Shown here piece after piece: positions 43,364 to 51,796 of a DNA stretch of 64,000 bases (position 1 is its first letter; every line of letters begins with the position of its first letter). Source of the DNA: JADLGH01 sp964586675 (lineage in GTDB: Bacteria > Desulfobacterota_D > UBA1144 > Nemesobacterales > UBA2774); assembly GCA_964586675.1 (NCBI GenBank), contig CAZPHQ010000008.1, forward strand, positions 1 to 64,000. Reading direction: 5' to 3'. Position numbers and translations under genes: made by a program. Under the pieces are notes generated by a model. It ran no database searches. It saw only the letters and a program-made list of their open reading frames with translations, and was not told the origin of the DNA.

Positions 43364-43372
43364 TGTTAAAAT
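43364..43372 (+). promoter_or_regulatory. Extended -10 element of the dapF homologue
   Basis: TGT followed by TAAAAT (43367-43372). Start expected near 43379, giving a 17-base leader with AAGGAAAGG directly before the ATG. Confidence 0.45.
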
Positions 43373-43395
43373 TAAAAAAATACAAGGAAAGGTTT

Positions 43396-44268
43396 ATGGA
43401 CGAATTCGTAAAATCGCACGGCCTCGGTAACGACTACTTCGTGCTCGATTCATCGGCCCTCTCTTTCGCCGTGACGCCGGGCGCGACGAGGCTCCTCTGC
43501 GACAGGAACTACGGCGTCGGCTCAGACGGCATACTCCTTCTCACGCGGTCGAACAGGGCCGATTTCGGGCTCCGCATTCTGAACCCCGACGGGAGCGAGG
43601 CCGAAAAGAGCGGGAACGGCCTCAGGATATTCGCCAAGTACATCTACGAGCACGGACACACGCAAAATAAAACGTTCAGAATAGACACGCTCGGCGGCGT
43701 CGTAACGGCCGAGCTCGAAGTCTCGGAAAACGGCAGGGTCCCGTTCGTCACTGTCGAGATGGGGCAGGCCGTATTTAACAGCACGGAAATACCCGTAGCC
43801 GGCGAGGAGCGCGAGGTCGTCGACGAGGAGATAAGGGTCAACGGCGAGATAGCGAGGATCACGGCCGTCTCCGTCGGAAACCCTCACTGCGTCGTATTCG
43901 TCGACGAGCTGGACGAAGGCTTCACACGCAAGCTCGGCCCGCTTCTCGAAAACCACGAGCTTTTCCCAAACAGGATTAACGTCCAGTTCGCAAAGGTCCT
44001 CTCGCCGGAGAAGGTCTCTATTCTCATATGGGAAAGGGGAGCCGGATACACGCTCGCCTCGGGGAGCAGCTCGTGCGCCGTCGCGGCCGCCTGCGTGAAG
44101 AACGGCTTTACGGTCAGAAAGCTGACGGTATCCATGCCCGGCGGCGAGCTCGACATCGAGATAAGGGAAGACTGGACGATAAAGATGCGGGGCCCCGTCG
44201 AAGAGGTCACGTCCGGCACGCTCAGCCCGGACCTTCTCGACAGGATAAAGTCGCTCCCCGCCGAATGA
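43396..44268 (+). CDS. dapF: Diaminopimelate epimerase homologue with both catalytic cysteines replaced by serine
   Basis: A 290-aa protein that aligns with DapF along its length: 'H-G-L-G-N-D-Y' at 8-14, 'G-V-G-S-D-G' near 42, 'N-P-D-G-S-E-A-E-K' and 'E-R-G-A-G-Y-T-L' motifs. DapF uses a Cys pair as acid and base: C-G-N-G-x-R and A-C-G-(S/T)-G. Here the codons read S-G-N-G-L-R (agc) and A-S-G-S-S-S-C (tcg), so both positions are Ser while the rest of each loop is kept. Either it is a Ser/Ser variant with altered chemistry or it is not a DAP epimerase. AAGGAAAGG precedes the ATG. The next gene on the strand is a futalosine-type amidohydrolase. Confidence 0.8.
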   Translation: MDEFVKSHGLGNDYFVLDSSALSFAVTPGATRLLCDRNYGVGSDGILLLTRSNRADFGLRILNPDGSEAEKSGNGLRIFAKYIYEHGHTQNKTFRIDTLGGVVTAELEVSENGRVPFVTVEMGQAVFNSTEIPVAGEEREVVDEEIRVNGEIARITAVSVGNPHCVVFVDELDEGFTRKLGPLLENHELFPNRINVQFAKVLSPEKVSILIWERGAGYTLASGSSSCAVAAACVKNGFTVRKLTVSMPGGELDIEIREDWTIKMRGPVEEVTSGTLSPDLLDRIKSLPAE

Positions 44269-44323
44269 CGGATCTGTTAATCGAATACTCTGTTCCCGGC
44301 CGCCGGCCGGTTTAATCGTTGCC

Positions 44324-45580
44324 ATGAAAACGTTCATACTCTCGGCGGGAACCGTGCTTCCCGTTTCCTCGAAGCCTCTTAAAGGCGCCTCGGTCCTCGT
44401 TTCCGACGGAAAAATCAGGGAAGTCGGAAAAACTGCGACCCTTTCGAAAAAACACCCCGGCGTTCCGGAGATAAAGCTCGGAAGCGGCACGCTTCTTCCC
44501 GGATTTATCAACGGTCATACGCACCTCGAGCTCGGATGGACACAGGCCGAGATAGGCGCGTTCAGAGGCTTTACCGGATGGCTCGAGCAGCTGATCGTCT
44601 CCAAGGGAACGCCCATACTCGAAGAGACTATAGCGGCGTCGGTGTCGGAAGGCGTGAAGAGCCTCGTCTCGTCGGGCGTGACGACAGTGGGTGAAATATC
44701 GTCATACGGCGGCATCGACAAGGCCATACTCGAAAGGTCGGGCCTGAGGACGGTCCTCTTCAGGGAAATACTCGACAGCAACGAGCACAGGACGGATTTT
44801 AACTTCAGGCCCGGAGAGGGCCTTCTCGAAGAGAGGCCATTCCCGCACGCTCCCTATTCCTGCAGCCCGAGGCTCCTCCGAAAGGTCTTCCGCGCCCATC
44901 ACAAAAACGGCGTCCCGTTCGGGATGCATCTCGCGGAAAGTCCCGACGAGGTGGAATTCGTAAAATGCTGCGCCAACAGGATAGAGGGAAAGATATTCAA
45001 GCTCATAGGGAAGGAGTCCTTCGAAAGACCGGCGGCAGAGAGCCCTTATGCCTACTTCTCGAAGATGGGACTATCGGAGGGCGACAGGGTAACCCTGGTA
45101 CACATGATAAGGGTCGGAAAGGAAGAGGCTGACGAAATCTCCCGTCTCGGGCTCGGCATAGTCCTCTGCCCGAGGAGTAACCTCTTCCTCCAGGCCGGAG
45201 CGCCGCCCTTCTCATATTATTCCGGCATCGAAAGGCTCGGCATCGGGACGGACGGCCTTTCGAGTAACTACAACCTCGACTTCTTCGAGGAGCTCCGCGC
45301 GTTTCATCTCCTGATGTCACAGGCGATGGGCGAAAAGGCGGCGTTCAAATCGGTCCACGCGGCGACGCTCGGCGGCGCGGGCGCACTCTACCTCGAAGAG
45401 AAAACCGGAAGCATCGATCCCGGAAAAGAGGCCGACCTAATATACATCGATGCGCCGGGAAAATTCAGGGATCCTTACCTATCCGTAATCTCGACCGGGT
45501 CCGCGAACCTCGGCCTGGTCATGGCGGCCGGCAGGGTGCTCCATAAAAAAGACGGAATCCCGTTTCCCGGTTCCGTATAA
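44324..45580 (+). CDS. Amidohydrolase of the TRZ/ATZ deaminase group; candidate aminodeoxyfutalosine deaminase
   Basis: A 418-aa metal-dependent hydrolase. Visible: 'G-F-I-N-G-H-T-H-L-E-L-G' near 63-74 (the H-x-H metal pair), 'M-H-L-A-E-S-P' near 207, a later His ('L-V-H-M') near 263, and 'G-T-D-G-L-S-S-N' near 311 with the metal Asp. The H-T-H-L-E form is the one I associate with enzymes that deaminate aminodeoxyfutalosine (MqnX) to futalosine. mqnA and mqnD occur at 51-52.6 kb, so a missing deaminase in that pathway would be supplied. Guanine- or S-adenosylhomocysteine-deaminase activity is the alternative. It ends flush against the convergent YdiJ-like gene. Confidence 0.65.
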   Translation: MKTFILSAGTVLPVSSKPLKGASVLVSDGKIREVGKTATLSKKHPGVPEIKLGSGTLLPGFINGHTHLELGWTQAEIGAFRGFTGWLEQLIVSKGTPILEETIAASVSEGVKSLVSSGVTTVGEISSYGGIDKAILERSGLRTVLFREILDSNEHRTDFNFRPGEGLLEERPFPHAPYSCSPRLLRKVFRAHHKNGVPFGMHLAESPDEVEFVKCCANRIEGKIFKLIGKESFERPAAESPYAYFSKMGLSEGDRVTLVHMIRVGKEEADEISRLGLGIVLCPRSNLFLQAGAPPFSYYSGIERLGIGTDGLSSNYNLDFFEELRAFHLLMSQAMGEKAAFKSVHAATLGGAGALYLEEKTGSIDPGKEADLIYIDAPGKFRDPYLSVISTGSANLGLVMAAGRVLHKKDGIPFPGSV

Positions 45581-48481
45581 TCAGAGCGGCTGATCTTCCT
45601 CGTCCAGCCTCTCCGCCAGGACCTCTGCAATGTGTCTTACGCGCCTCCCCGTAAAGTGCTCTATCTGGTGCCTGCACGAAACGCCCGACACCGCTACGAC
45701 AGCTCCGGCGGCTGCATTCCTGACGGCGGGAAAGAGGCGGTCCTCGCCTATTGCCTTCGATACGGCGTAGTGCTCGCTCTCGTAGCCAAAGCTCCCCGCC
45801 ATCCCGCAGCACCCGGCGTTAGTTTCCGTAACGCCGCACCCGGCTATTTCGAGGAGCCCGACGGGCGCCCCCGTTCCAGTCATCGCCCTCTGGTGGCAGT
45901 GACCGTGATAGAGAATGTCCTCTCCGCCGGGCTTCCATCTCGTGAGGCTCATCACGTCCCCCGCCTCGCCGAATAAAAACTCGTCGAGGAGATAGGAATT
46001 CTTCGCGAGCACGGCAGCGTCTTTGTCGCCCGGAAGAAGGTCCGGATATTCGTCCCTGAACGTCAATACGCAGCTCGGCTCGGTTCCGACGACGGGAATC
46101 CCGTCCCTCGTGTACCCTGAGAGGAGCGAGGCGTTTATCCGGGCGTTTTTCTTCGCCTCCTTGAGCATGCCCTTGCTTATCATGGGTCTCCCGCAGCATG
46201 CACGCTTCAGGGCGAGAATAACCTCGAACCCGGCGGCCTCCAGAAGCCCGACGGCGGCCTTCCCGACCTCCGGCTGGTAGTAGCTCACCCACGTATCGTG
46301 AAAGTAAAGGACCTTGCCTTTGTTTGCGACGCGCGCCTTCGCGGGTCTTCTCCGGAACCATTCAGTGAAGCTCTCTTCGGACAGTGCCGGCAGTGTTCTT
46401 TCGCCGCTGATACCGAGGCGAGACAATATGCCTTTCCCGGCGCCGCTTTTCACGAACGCATTCGAGAGCCCGGGAAGAATGGCAGCCGCTTTGCTCATGC
46501 CGTGTATGTTCCCGAACATGCGGTCCCGGAGCGATATTCCGTGTGCGTCGTTATAATGCGCGAGGAACTCGCTCTTCATCTTCGCGGCGTCGACAGCCGA
46601 GGGGCACTCGCTCCTACACGCCTTGCACGAGATGCAGAGGTCGAACGCCTCCCGCATCTCTTTCCCAGTCAGAAATTCCTTCCCGGCCCTTCCTGAAAGA
46701 ACTGCTCTTAGCGCGTTTGCCCGCGCCCTGGTAGTATCCCTCTCGTCGCGGGTCGCGATGTAAGAGGGGCACATTATCCCCTCGCCGAGCTTTCTGCAGA
46801 CGCCTTGCCCGCTGCACATATCCGCCGCGCCTAAAAATCCTTCGTCCGACGACCAGTCGAGGTAAGTCCGGATTTCATAGGGCGAGTACCCCGGCCCGAA
46901 TCTCATGTCGCTGTCGGGCGGCGCGGGGTCGACTATCTTCCCCGGGTTCATCAGCCCGCGCGGGTCGAATGCCTCCTTCAGCTTCCGCATGGCGCTGTAA
47001 AGCCCGGGCCCGAAAAACCTCTCGTTGAGATAGCTTCGCTGGAGCCCGTCCCCGTGCTCGCCGCTCATCACGCCGCCGTACCTCAAGGCGAGCGCGAAGG
47101 CCCCGTCCATGAGCTCATTCATTGCGGTGACCCCGTCCCGCGTTTTCAGGTTGACGAGCGGCCTCACATGAAGGCACCCGGCGCTCGCGTGCCCGTAAAA
47201 CGCCGCCCTAGTGCTGAACCTCCCTATGAGCTCCGTTACGTCGGCGACGTACCGCGGAAGATTCTCGACGGGAACGGAAACGTCTTCGATGCAGGGTATG
47301 GGCTTGTAATCGCCGCGCCTGCTCATGAGTATCCCGAGCCCCGCCCTGCGTATCGTCCAGACGTCCGCCTGTTCCCCTGGCGTATCAGCGTACGTCACTT
47401 CGCAGCCGATTTTTTTCTCACTCAGAAACGCCGCCAGCCCGCGCGTCTTCTTCTCCGCTTCGGCCTCCGTCTCGCCGTAGAACTCGACGACGAGAAGCGC
47501 CTCGGGGTCTTCTCCGGTGAACGTCAGCCTGCGTCCGAGCCCCGGCAGCTTTCTTGCGAGCTCTATGATCATCGAGTCTATGAGCTCGACGGCTGACGGC
47601 TCACGCGTGAGAATAGGCGTCACAGCCTCCATGGCGGAGGCGACGCTCCCGAATTCAAGCACGGCGAGGCGCGTATGCTTCGGCTTCGGGACTAGCTTCA
47701 GAATTAGCTCGGATGCGATGCCGAGCGTACCCTCCGCCCCGGCCAGGAGTTTTGCGGGATTAAACGGCTCTTCCAGGAAATAGTTCAGGCTGTAGCCGGA
47801 CGCCCTCCGCCAGTGCTTCGGAAATTCGGTTTTGATCATCCCGCTGAATTCGCTCTTTATCCACATGAGCTTCGAGAAAAGCTCCCCCTCCGCCCCGCCT
47901 GGTTTCGGCGTCTCTCCATTCGAGAAAGCCCTGAGCCTCGCCTCTCCGCCGTCCGGTAAAATCACTCTCGCTGCGGCGACGTTATCCCCCGCCATGCCGT
48001 AAAGGATCGAATGAGCCCCGGTCGAATTATTCCCCACGGCCCCGCCGACGGTCGCTATCCTTGCAGTCGAAGGATCGGGCCCGAACATGAGCCCTGTATG
48101 TGCGATGCTCCGGTTAAGGCCCTCTAAATAAATCCCCGGCTCGACGCGTACAGTCCCCGCCTCGGCGTCGATTTCGATGATCCTGTTGAGATATTTCGAG
48201 AAGTCGAGGATGAGCGCCTTTCCGACGGCCTGCCCGGCGAGGCTCGTCCCGCCGCCGCGCGGCAGTATCGGGATTCCATGCTTCGCCGCCAGCTCGACCG
48301 TCTTGAATACGTCTTCCGCGCTCCGGGGTATGACGACGCCGACGGGCTCTATCTGGTAGTTGCTCGCGTCAGTACTGTAGAGAATCCTGCTCAGCCTGTC
48401 GAATCGTATCTCGCATTCGAGCTCTCGTGCTAGCTCCTTCTCAAGCTCTGTTCGTGCGTTCGGGTCGGGCATCGGCGGCAT
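45581..48481 (-). CDS. FAD-linked oxidase fused to iron-sulfur/CCG domains (YdiJ-type D-2-hydroxyacid dehydrogenase)
   Basis: A 966-aa single-chain version of glycolate oxidase GlcD plus GlcF. Residues about 40-215 hold the FAD-binding fold ('I-L-P-R-G-G-G-T-S-L-A-G-Q'), then the substrate and FAD C-terminal domains to about 510, two cysteine clusters near 555-650 ('C-S-G-Q-G-V-C... M-C-P-S-Y' and 'C-I-S-C-K-A-C-R-S-E-C-P'), and two CCG segments ('A-C-C-G-R-P', 'G-C-C-G-M-A-G'). It is expected to oxidise D-lactate or D-2-hydroxyglutarate and pass electrons to the quinone pool. A TATACT box ends 11 bases before the ATG and no ribosome site is seen. cofC diverges, and the amidohydrolase converges. 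Confidence 0.88.
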   Translation of the reverse strand: MPPMPDPNARTELEKELARELECEIRFDRLSRILYSTDASNYQIEPVGVVIPRSAEDVFKTVELAAKHGIPILPRGGGTSLAGQAVGKALILDFSKYLNRIIEIDAEAGTVRVEPGIYLEGLNRSIAHTGLMFGPDPSTARIATVGGAVGNNSTGAHSILYGMAGDNVAAARVILPDGGEARLRAFSNGETPKPGGAEGELFSKLMWIKSEFSGMIKTEFPKHWRRASGYSLNYFLEEPFNPAKLLAGAEGTLGIASELILKLVPKPKHTRLAVLEFGSVASAMEAVTPILTREPSAVELIDSMIIELARKLPGLGRRLTFTGEDPEALLVVEFYGETEAEAEKKTRGLAAFLSEKKIGCEVTYADTPGEQADVWTIRRAGLGILMSRRGDYKPIPCIEDVSVPVENLPRYVADVTELIGRFSTRAAFYGHASAGCLHVRPLVNLKTRDGVTAMNELMDGAFALALRYGGVMSGEHGDGLQRSYLNERFFGPGLYSAMRKLKEAFDPRGLMNPGKIVDPAPPDSDMRFGPGYSPYEIRTYLDWSSDEGFLGAADMCSGQGVCRKLGEGIMCPSYIATRDERDTTRARANALRAVLSGRAGKEFLTGKEMREAFDLCISCKACRSECPSAVDAAKMKSEFLAHYNDAHGISLRDRMFGNIHGMSKAAAILPGLSNAFVKSGAGKGILSRLGISGERTLPALSEESFTEWFRRRPAKARVANKGKVLYFHDTWVSYYQPEVGKAAVGLLEAAGFEVILALKRACCGRPMISKGMLKEAKKNARINASLLSGYTRDGIPVVGTEPSCVLTFRDEYPDLLPGDKDAAVLAKNSYLLDEFLFGEAGDVMSLTRWKPGGEDILYHGHCHQRAMTGTGAPVGLLEIAGCGVTETNAGCCGMAGSFGYESEHYAVSKAIGEDRLFPAVRNAAAGAVVAVSGVSCRHQIEHFTGRRVRHIAEVLAERLDEEDQPL

Positions 48482-48491
48482 TCTTAAGTTT

Positions 48492-48497
48492 AGTATA
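48492..48497 (-). promoter_or_regulatory. -10 box close to the YdiJ-like start codon
   Basis: TATACT on the minus strand. Transcription would start about four bases before the ATG at 48481, so the mRNA would be nearly leaderless. No clear -35 box. Confidence 0.45.
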
Positions 48498-48648
48498 ACT
48501 TGCGTGCGTGCGTCTTAGCCAATCGCGGACCCTTCGCCCCGCAGCGTGCCGTTAATTACAGACTTCCTTCAAATACAGGTATCATAACGTGTTTTTCTGC
48601 CGGGGGGGCGAACACGCTTTTCGTATTCCGTCCGGCGCGGACACGCTA

Positions 48649-49302
48649 ATGAAATTCGTCATTGTCCCGGTAAAGGATCTGTCGCAAGCAAAGAACAGGC
48701 TCTCCTCGCTCCTGCCCCAGGACGTGAGGACCGACATCGCCTACGCCATGCTGGAGGACGTCCTTAAAGCGCTCGGCGCGGCGCGGCTTCCCGACAGGAA
48801 GCTCGTCGTCACGATGGATAAAAGGGCGGCTGAGATAGCGCGCGGCCTCGGCATAGATGTGCTCGAAGAGACGGAGCAGAAGGGTGAGAGCCTCTCGGTC
48901 GACGAGGCTTCGGTCGCATGCAAGAAAATGGGCGCGACGTCCGTTCTCGTGATCCCAGGCGACGCGCCGCTCATCACCGCTTCCGACATAGACGCGGTTC
49001 TCGAAAGGGAGCTCCCGCCGCCGTCGGCTGTGCTCGTTCCGGCCAGGGATTATATGGGCACGAACGCCATACTCAGGAATCCGCCCGACGCCTTCCCTTC
49101 CATGTTCGGCCACGACAGCTTCAGGAAACACAAGGACGAGGCCGTGCGCCTGGGGGTTCGTATAGAATCCTTCGAGAATCCGAGGATCGCGCTCGACATA
49201 GACCATCCCGAGGATTTAAAAGAATTCGCGTCCGTCGAAAGCGACACGATTACACGGAGACTTCTATCACGCCTGGGTCTCGTGGATAAAATCACGGGCT
49301 GA
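48649..49302 (+). CDS. cofC: 2-phospho-L-lactate guanylyltransferase (CofC/FbiD family)
   Basis: Activates 2-phospholactate (or phosphoenolpyruvate/3-phosphoglycerate in some bacteria) with GTP in F420 synthesis. The MobA-like nucleotidyltransferase signature 'P-V-K-D-L-S-Q-A-K-N-R-L' lies at 6-17, 'L-V-I-P-G-D-A-P-L' near 100, and 'A-L-D-I-D-H-P-E-D-L' near 186. The frame is open from a GTG at 48589, but the ATG at 48649 begins at the family's normal N-terminus; neither has a ribosome site. cofD, cofE, cofG and cofH are not in the window. The convergent neighbour is a CofA-like aldehyde dehydrogenase and the divergent one an oxidase of hydroxy acids. Confidence 0.88.
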   Translation: MKFVIVPVKDLSQAKNRLSSLLPQDVRTDIAYAMLEDVLKALGAARLPDRKLVVTMDKRAAEIARGLGIDVLEETEQKGESLSVDEASVACKKMGATSVLVIPGDAPLITASDIDAVLERELPPPSAVLVPARDYMGTNAILRNPPDAFPSMFGHDSFRKHKDEAVRLGVRIESFENPRIALDIDHPEDLKEFASVESDTITRRLLSRLGLVDKITG

Positions 49303-49319
49303 AGCCCGGCGTTCTTTGG

Positions 49320-50753
49320 CTAGTAATTCAGATTCACCGCCAGGAGTTTCAGCTCGGTCATTTCTTCCATGGCGTAACGGACCCCCTCCCTGCCGACGCC
49401 CGAATCCTTAACGCCGCCGTAGGGCATGTTCTCCACCCTGAAGCTCGGGTAGTCGTTCACGATTACGCCCCCTACTTCGAGGGTGGAATAAGCTTTGAAC
49501 GCTTTCTTGATATCCTTCGTGAAGATACCGGCCTGGAGCCCGTAACGGGAATCGTTCACTTTGGCCAGCACGTCGTCGAAATCGCTGTACCTCTCGGCGC
49601 AGACCACCGGCCCGAACACCTCTTCCCGGACGACCCTGCATATCGGCGGCACGTCCACGAGCACGGTAGGCTGAATGATATTCCCGTCCCTCTCCCCGCC
49701 GGTCAGTATCTTCCCGCCGCTCTCGACAGCCTCCTCTATCCATTCCATTATCCTGTCGGCGGCTCCCTTATCTATGACGGGTCCGACGTCCGTGTCTTCC
49801 AGCATAGGGTCCCCGGTCTTGAGCTTTCGGGTCTCCCCGACGAATCTTTCAATAAACCCGTCGAACGCCTTTTCATGGATATATATTCTCTGGACGGATA
49901 TGCAGCTCTGCCCGGCCTGGTAGAACGCGCCCCACGCGTTCCTCGCCGCGGCGAACGCGATGTCCGGCGGGTCCTCGTCTATGATAGTCGCGGCGTTCCC
50001 TCCGAGCTCGAGCGTCACTTTCTTCTTCGAGAACTTTTCCATCAGCTCCCAGCCTATTTCGTCGCTGCCCGTGAACGAGACCTTTCTAACACGGTCGTCT
50101 CCCAGCACGGGCTCTATGTCGGCGCCGGGAAGGGGCAGTATGTTGAGGACGCCCGCCGGAAGCCCGGCCTCCATGGCCACCTCTCCCAGCATTAGGGCCG
50201 AAAGCGGAGTCTGCGAAGCGGGTTTCAGTATCATAACGTTCCCCGACGCCGTAGCAGGGGCGACTTTATGCGCCACGAGGTTAAGCGGAAAGTTAAAGGG
50301 CGATATCCCGGCGACGATGCCCAGCGGAAAGCGTCTCGCCATGCCGAACATTCCATCTCCGCCCGGCGCGAGGTCCATCGGCACGAGCTCGCCTTCGCCG
50401 AACCTCCCGGCCTCGTCGGCCGCGGCCGAAAACGTCGCCGTACCGCGCCCCGCTTCGACGCGCGCGGTCTTGAGCGGCTTCCCCCCTTCGAGAACGAGGG
50501 TCCTCGCGAACTCCTCCTTTCTCTTCTCGATGCCGTCGGCTATGTTTCTGAGTATCCTCCTCCGCTCGTGGCTCGGGCTCGACCTGAATTTCCGGAACGC
50601 CTCCTCCGCATAGCCTATCGCCTCAAGCGCGCTTTTCTTTGCCGGTATGTTTATAACGCCGGCGACCTCCCCGTCGTAAGGGCTTTTTATCTCCTTTTTT
50701 CTTTCCCCTGTCTCCCACTTTCCGTTTACGAGATATCCGAACTCTCTCGGCAT
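49320..50753 (-). CDS. Aldehyde dehydrogenase, lactaldehyde dehydrogenase (CofA)-like
   Basis: A 477-aa NAD(P)-dependent aldehyde dehydrogenase. 'S-P-F-N-F-P-L-N-L-V-A-H-K-V-A-P' near 152-167, the Glu in 'L-E-L-G-G-N' near 248 and the catalytic Cys in 'Y-Q-A-G-Q-S-C-I-S-V' near 283 are clear. The C-terminus 'N-M-P-Y-G-G-V-K-D-S-G-V-G-R-E-G' resembles, as I remember it, the Methanocaldococcus jannaschii lactaldehyde dehydrogenase CofA, which makes lactate for F420. Its stop lies 17 bases from the cofC stop. Semialdehyde or glyceraldehyde-3-phosphate oxidation remain alternatives. Start position agrees with the family. Confidence 0.85.
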   Translation of the reverse strand: MPREFGYLVNGKWETGERKKEIKSPYDGEVAGVINIPAKKSALEAIGYAEEAFRKFRSSPSHERRRILRNIADGIEKRKEEFARTLVLEGGKPLKTARVEAGRGTATFSAAADEAGRFGEGELVPMDLAPGGDGMFGMARRFPLGIVAGISPFNFPLNLVAHKVAPATASGNVMILKPASQTPLSALMLGEVAMEAGLPAGVLNILPLPGADIEPVLGDDRVRKVSFTGSDEIGWELMEKFSKKKVTLELGGNAATIIDEDPPDIAFAAARNAWGAFYQAGQSCISVQRIYIHEKAFDGFIERFVGETRKLKTGDPMLEDTDVGPVIDKGAADRIMEWIEEAVESGGKILTGGERDGNIIQPTVLVDVPPICRVVREEVFGPVVCAERYSDFDDVLAKVNDSRYGLQAGIFTKDIKKAFKAYSTLEVGGVIVNDYPSFRVENMPYGGVKDSGVGREGVRYAMEEMTELKLLAVNLNY

Positions 50754-50902
50754 GATCAGGCTCCGTTGTGCGCAGGCTTTATTCTAATTATAGGAGACGT
50801 GCGCCGCTTTACCAACAGCTGCGTTCAGACAGTTATGTATTTTAAAGCGGGTGACTACAACTAAGGGTGTAATTGTCTGTGGCAGGAAGTGGGTACAGAA
50901 TC

Positions 50903-50936
50903 CCCCGCCGGGCGGGCTTCCGTCCGCCCGGCGGGG
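50903..50936 (-). terminator. 13-bp hairpin ending the hisAF-mqnAD transcript
   Basis: CCCCGCCGGGCGG (50903-50915) and CCGCCCGGCGGGG (50924-50936) are perfect complements around an eight-base loop. It starts ten bases past the mqnD stop on the minus strand. It is very stable, but lacks a long U run on that side; a T-rich stretch lies on the other side. Confidence 0.6.
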
Positions 50937-50945
50937 CTCTCTAAT

Positions 50946-51779
50946 TTATAATTCGAGTATGTCGAGCCTCGGCTGCTCTTTTATGATTCCCTTTTCGTGC
51001 GCCCTGTTAAAGAGAAATTCGAGGGCGGCCTTTCCCTTCCCGCCGAGGTCAACAGTATAATCGTTCACATACATGAGAACGAACTTCTCGCCGACGTCCT
51101 CTTTCATGCCGCGTCCGAATTCGAGAGCGTATTCGAGCGCCTCATTTTTGTGGCTGAGCCCGTACTCGATGCTCTCCTTGTGAACGCGAAGTATCTCCCT
51201 CTGGAGGTCTTCGGGGATGTCCCTTTTCACGACGTTCAGCCCAAGCGGAAGCGGAAGGGGCGTGTCCTTCGCCCAGAGCTCTCCTATATCGAACAGGAGC
51301 TCGAGCCCCGCCTCTTTGTAAGTGAGCTGCCCCTCGTGAATGAGGAGCCCTGTTTCTATTTCCCCGTTCGCGACGGCCGGCATTATCTCGTCAAACGGCA
51401 TCTCCACAGGTATAAACCCGTCGGCGTAAATGCAGAGCTGAAGATAAGCCGACGTCAGCATCCCGGGAACGCCTATCTCTTTTCCTTCGAGGCTGTCTAA
51501 GCGCTCCCTCGCCACGACTATAGGCCCGTAGCCCTCGCCCATGCTCGCGCCGCTCGCGAGTATCCGGTAGTCGTCCTGCACCTTCAGATACCCGTGCGCC
51601 GATATGGCCGTCATTTCAAGCTCTTTATTGAGCGCCCTCTTGTTGAGCGATTGTATGTCTTCGATTACGTGTACGAATTCAATTCTGTCGGACGTCACCT
51701 TGTCCTTCGCGACGCCATAGAACATGAACGCGTCGTCCGCGTCGGGGCTGTGCCCGAGCCTCATTATCTGCTTACTCAC
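50946..51779 (-). CDS. mqnD: 1,4-dihydroxy-6-naphthoate synthase (menaquinone, futalosine route)
   Basis: Converts cyclic dehypoxanthine futalosine to 1,4-dihydroxy-6-naphthoate. A 277-aa protein with a periplasmic-binding-protein fold but no signal peptide, so cytosolic. 'L-G-H-S-P-D-A-D-D-A-F-M-F-Y' at 8-21, 'D-I-Q-S-L-N' near 42, 'G-Y-G-P-I-V-V-A' near 83, and 'L-L-I-H-E-G-Q-L-T-Y' near 145 with the conserved catalytic His. It is 17 bases after mqnA on the same strand and last in the operon, followed by a strong hairpin. Confidence 0.87.
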   Translation of the reverse strand: MSKQIMRLGHSPDADDAFMFYGVAKDKVTSDRIEFVHVIEDIQSLNKRALNKELEMTAISAHGYLKVQDDYRILASGASMGEGYGPIVVARERLDSLEGKEIGVPGMLTSAYLQLCIYADGFIPVEMPFDEIMPAVANGEIETGLLIHEGQLTYKEAGLELLFDIGELWAKDTPLPLPLGLNVVKRDIPEDLQREILRVHKESIEYGLSHKNEALEYALEFGRGMKEDVGEKFVLMYVNDYTVDLGGKGKAALEFLFNRAHEKGIIKEQPRLDILEL

Positions 51780-51796
51780 AGGTGGTGGTACCTCCC

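Noticed and set aside
43522..44511. Minus-strand open frame opposite the dapF homologue
   Set aside because: Antisense shadow; crosses into the amidohydrolase gene.
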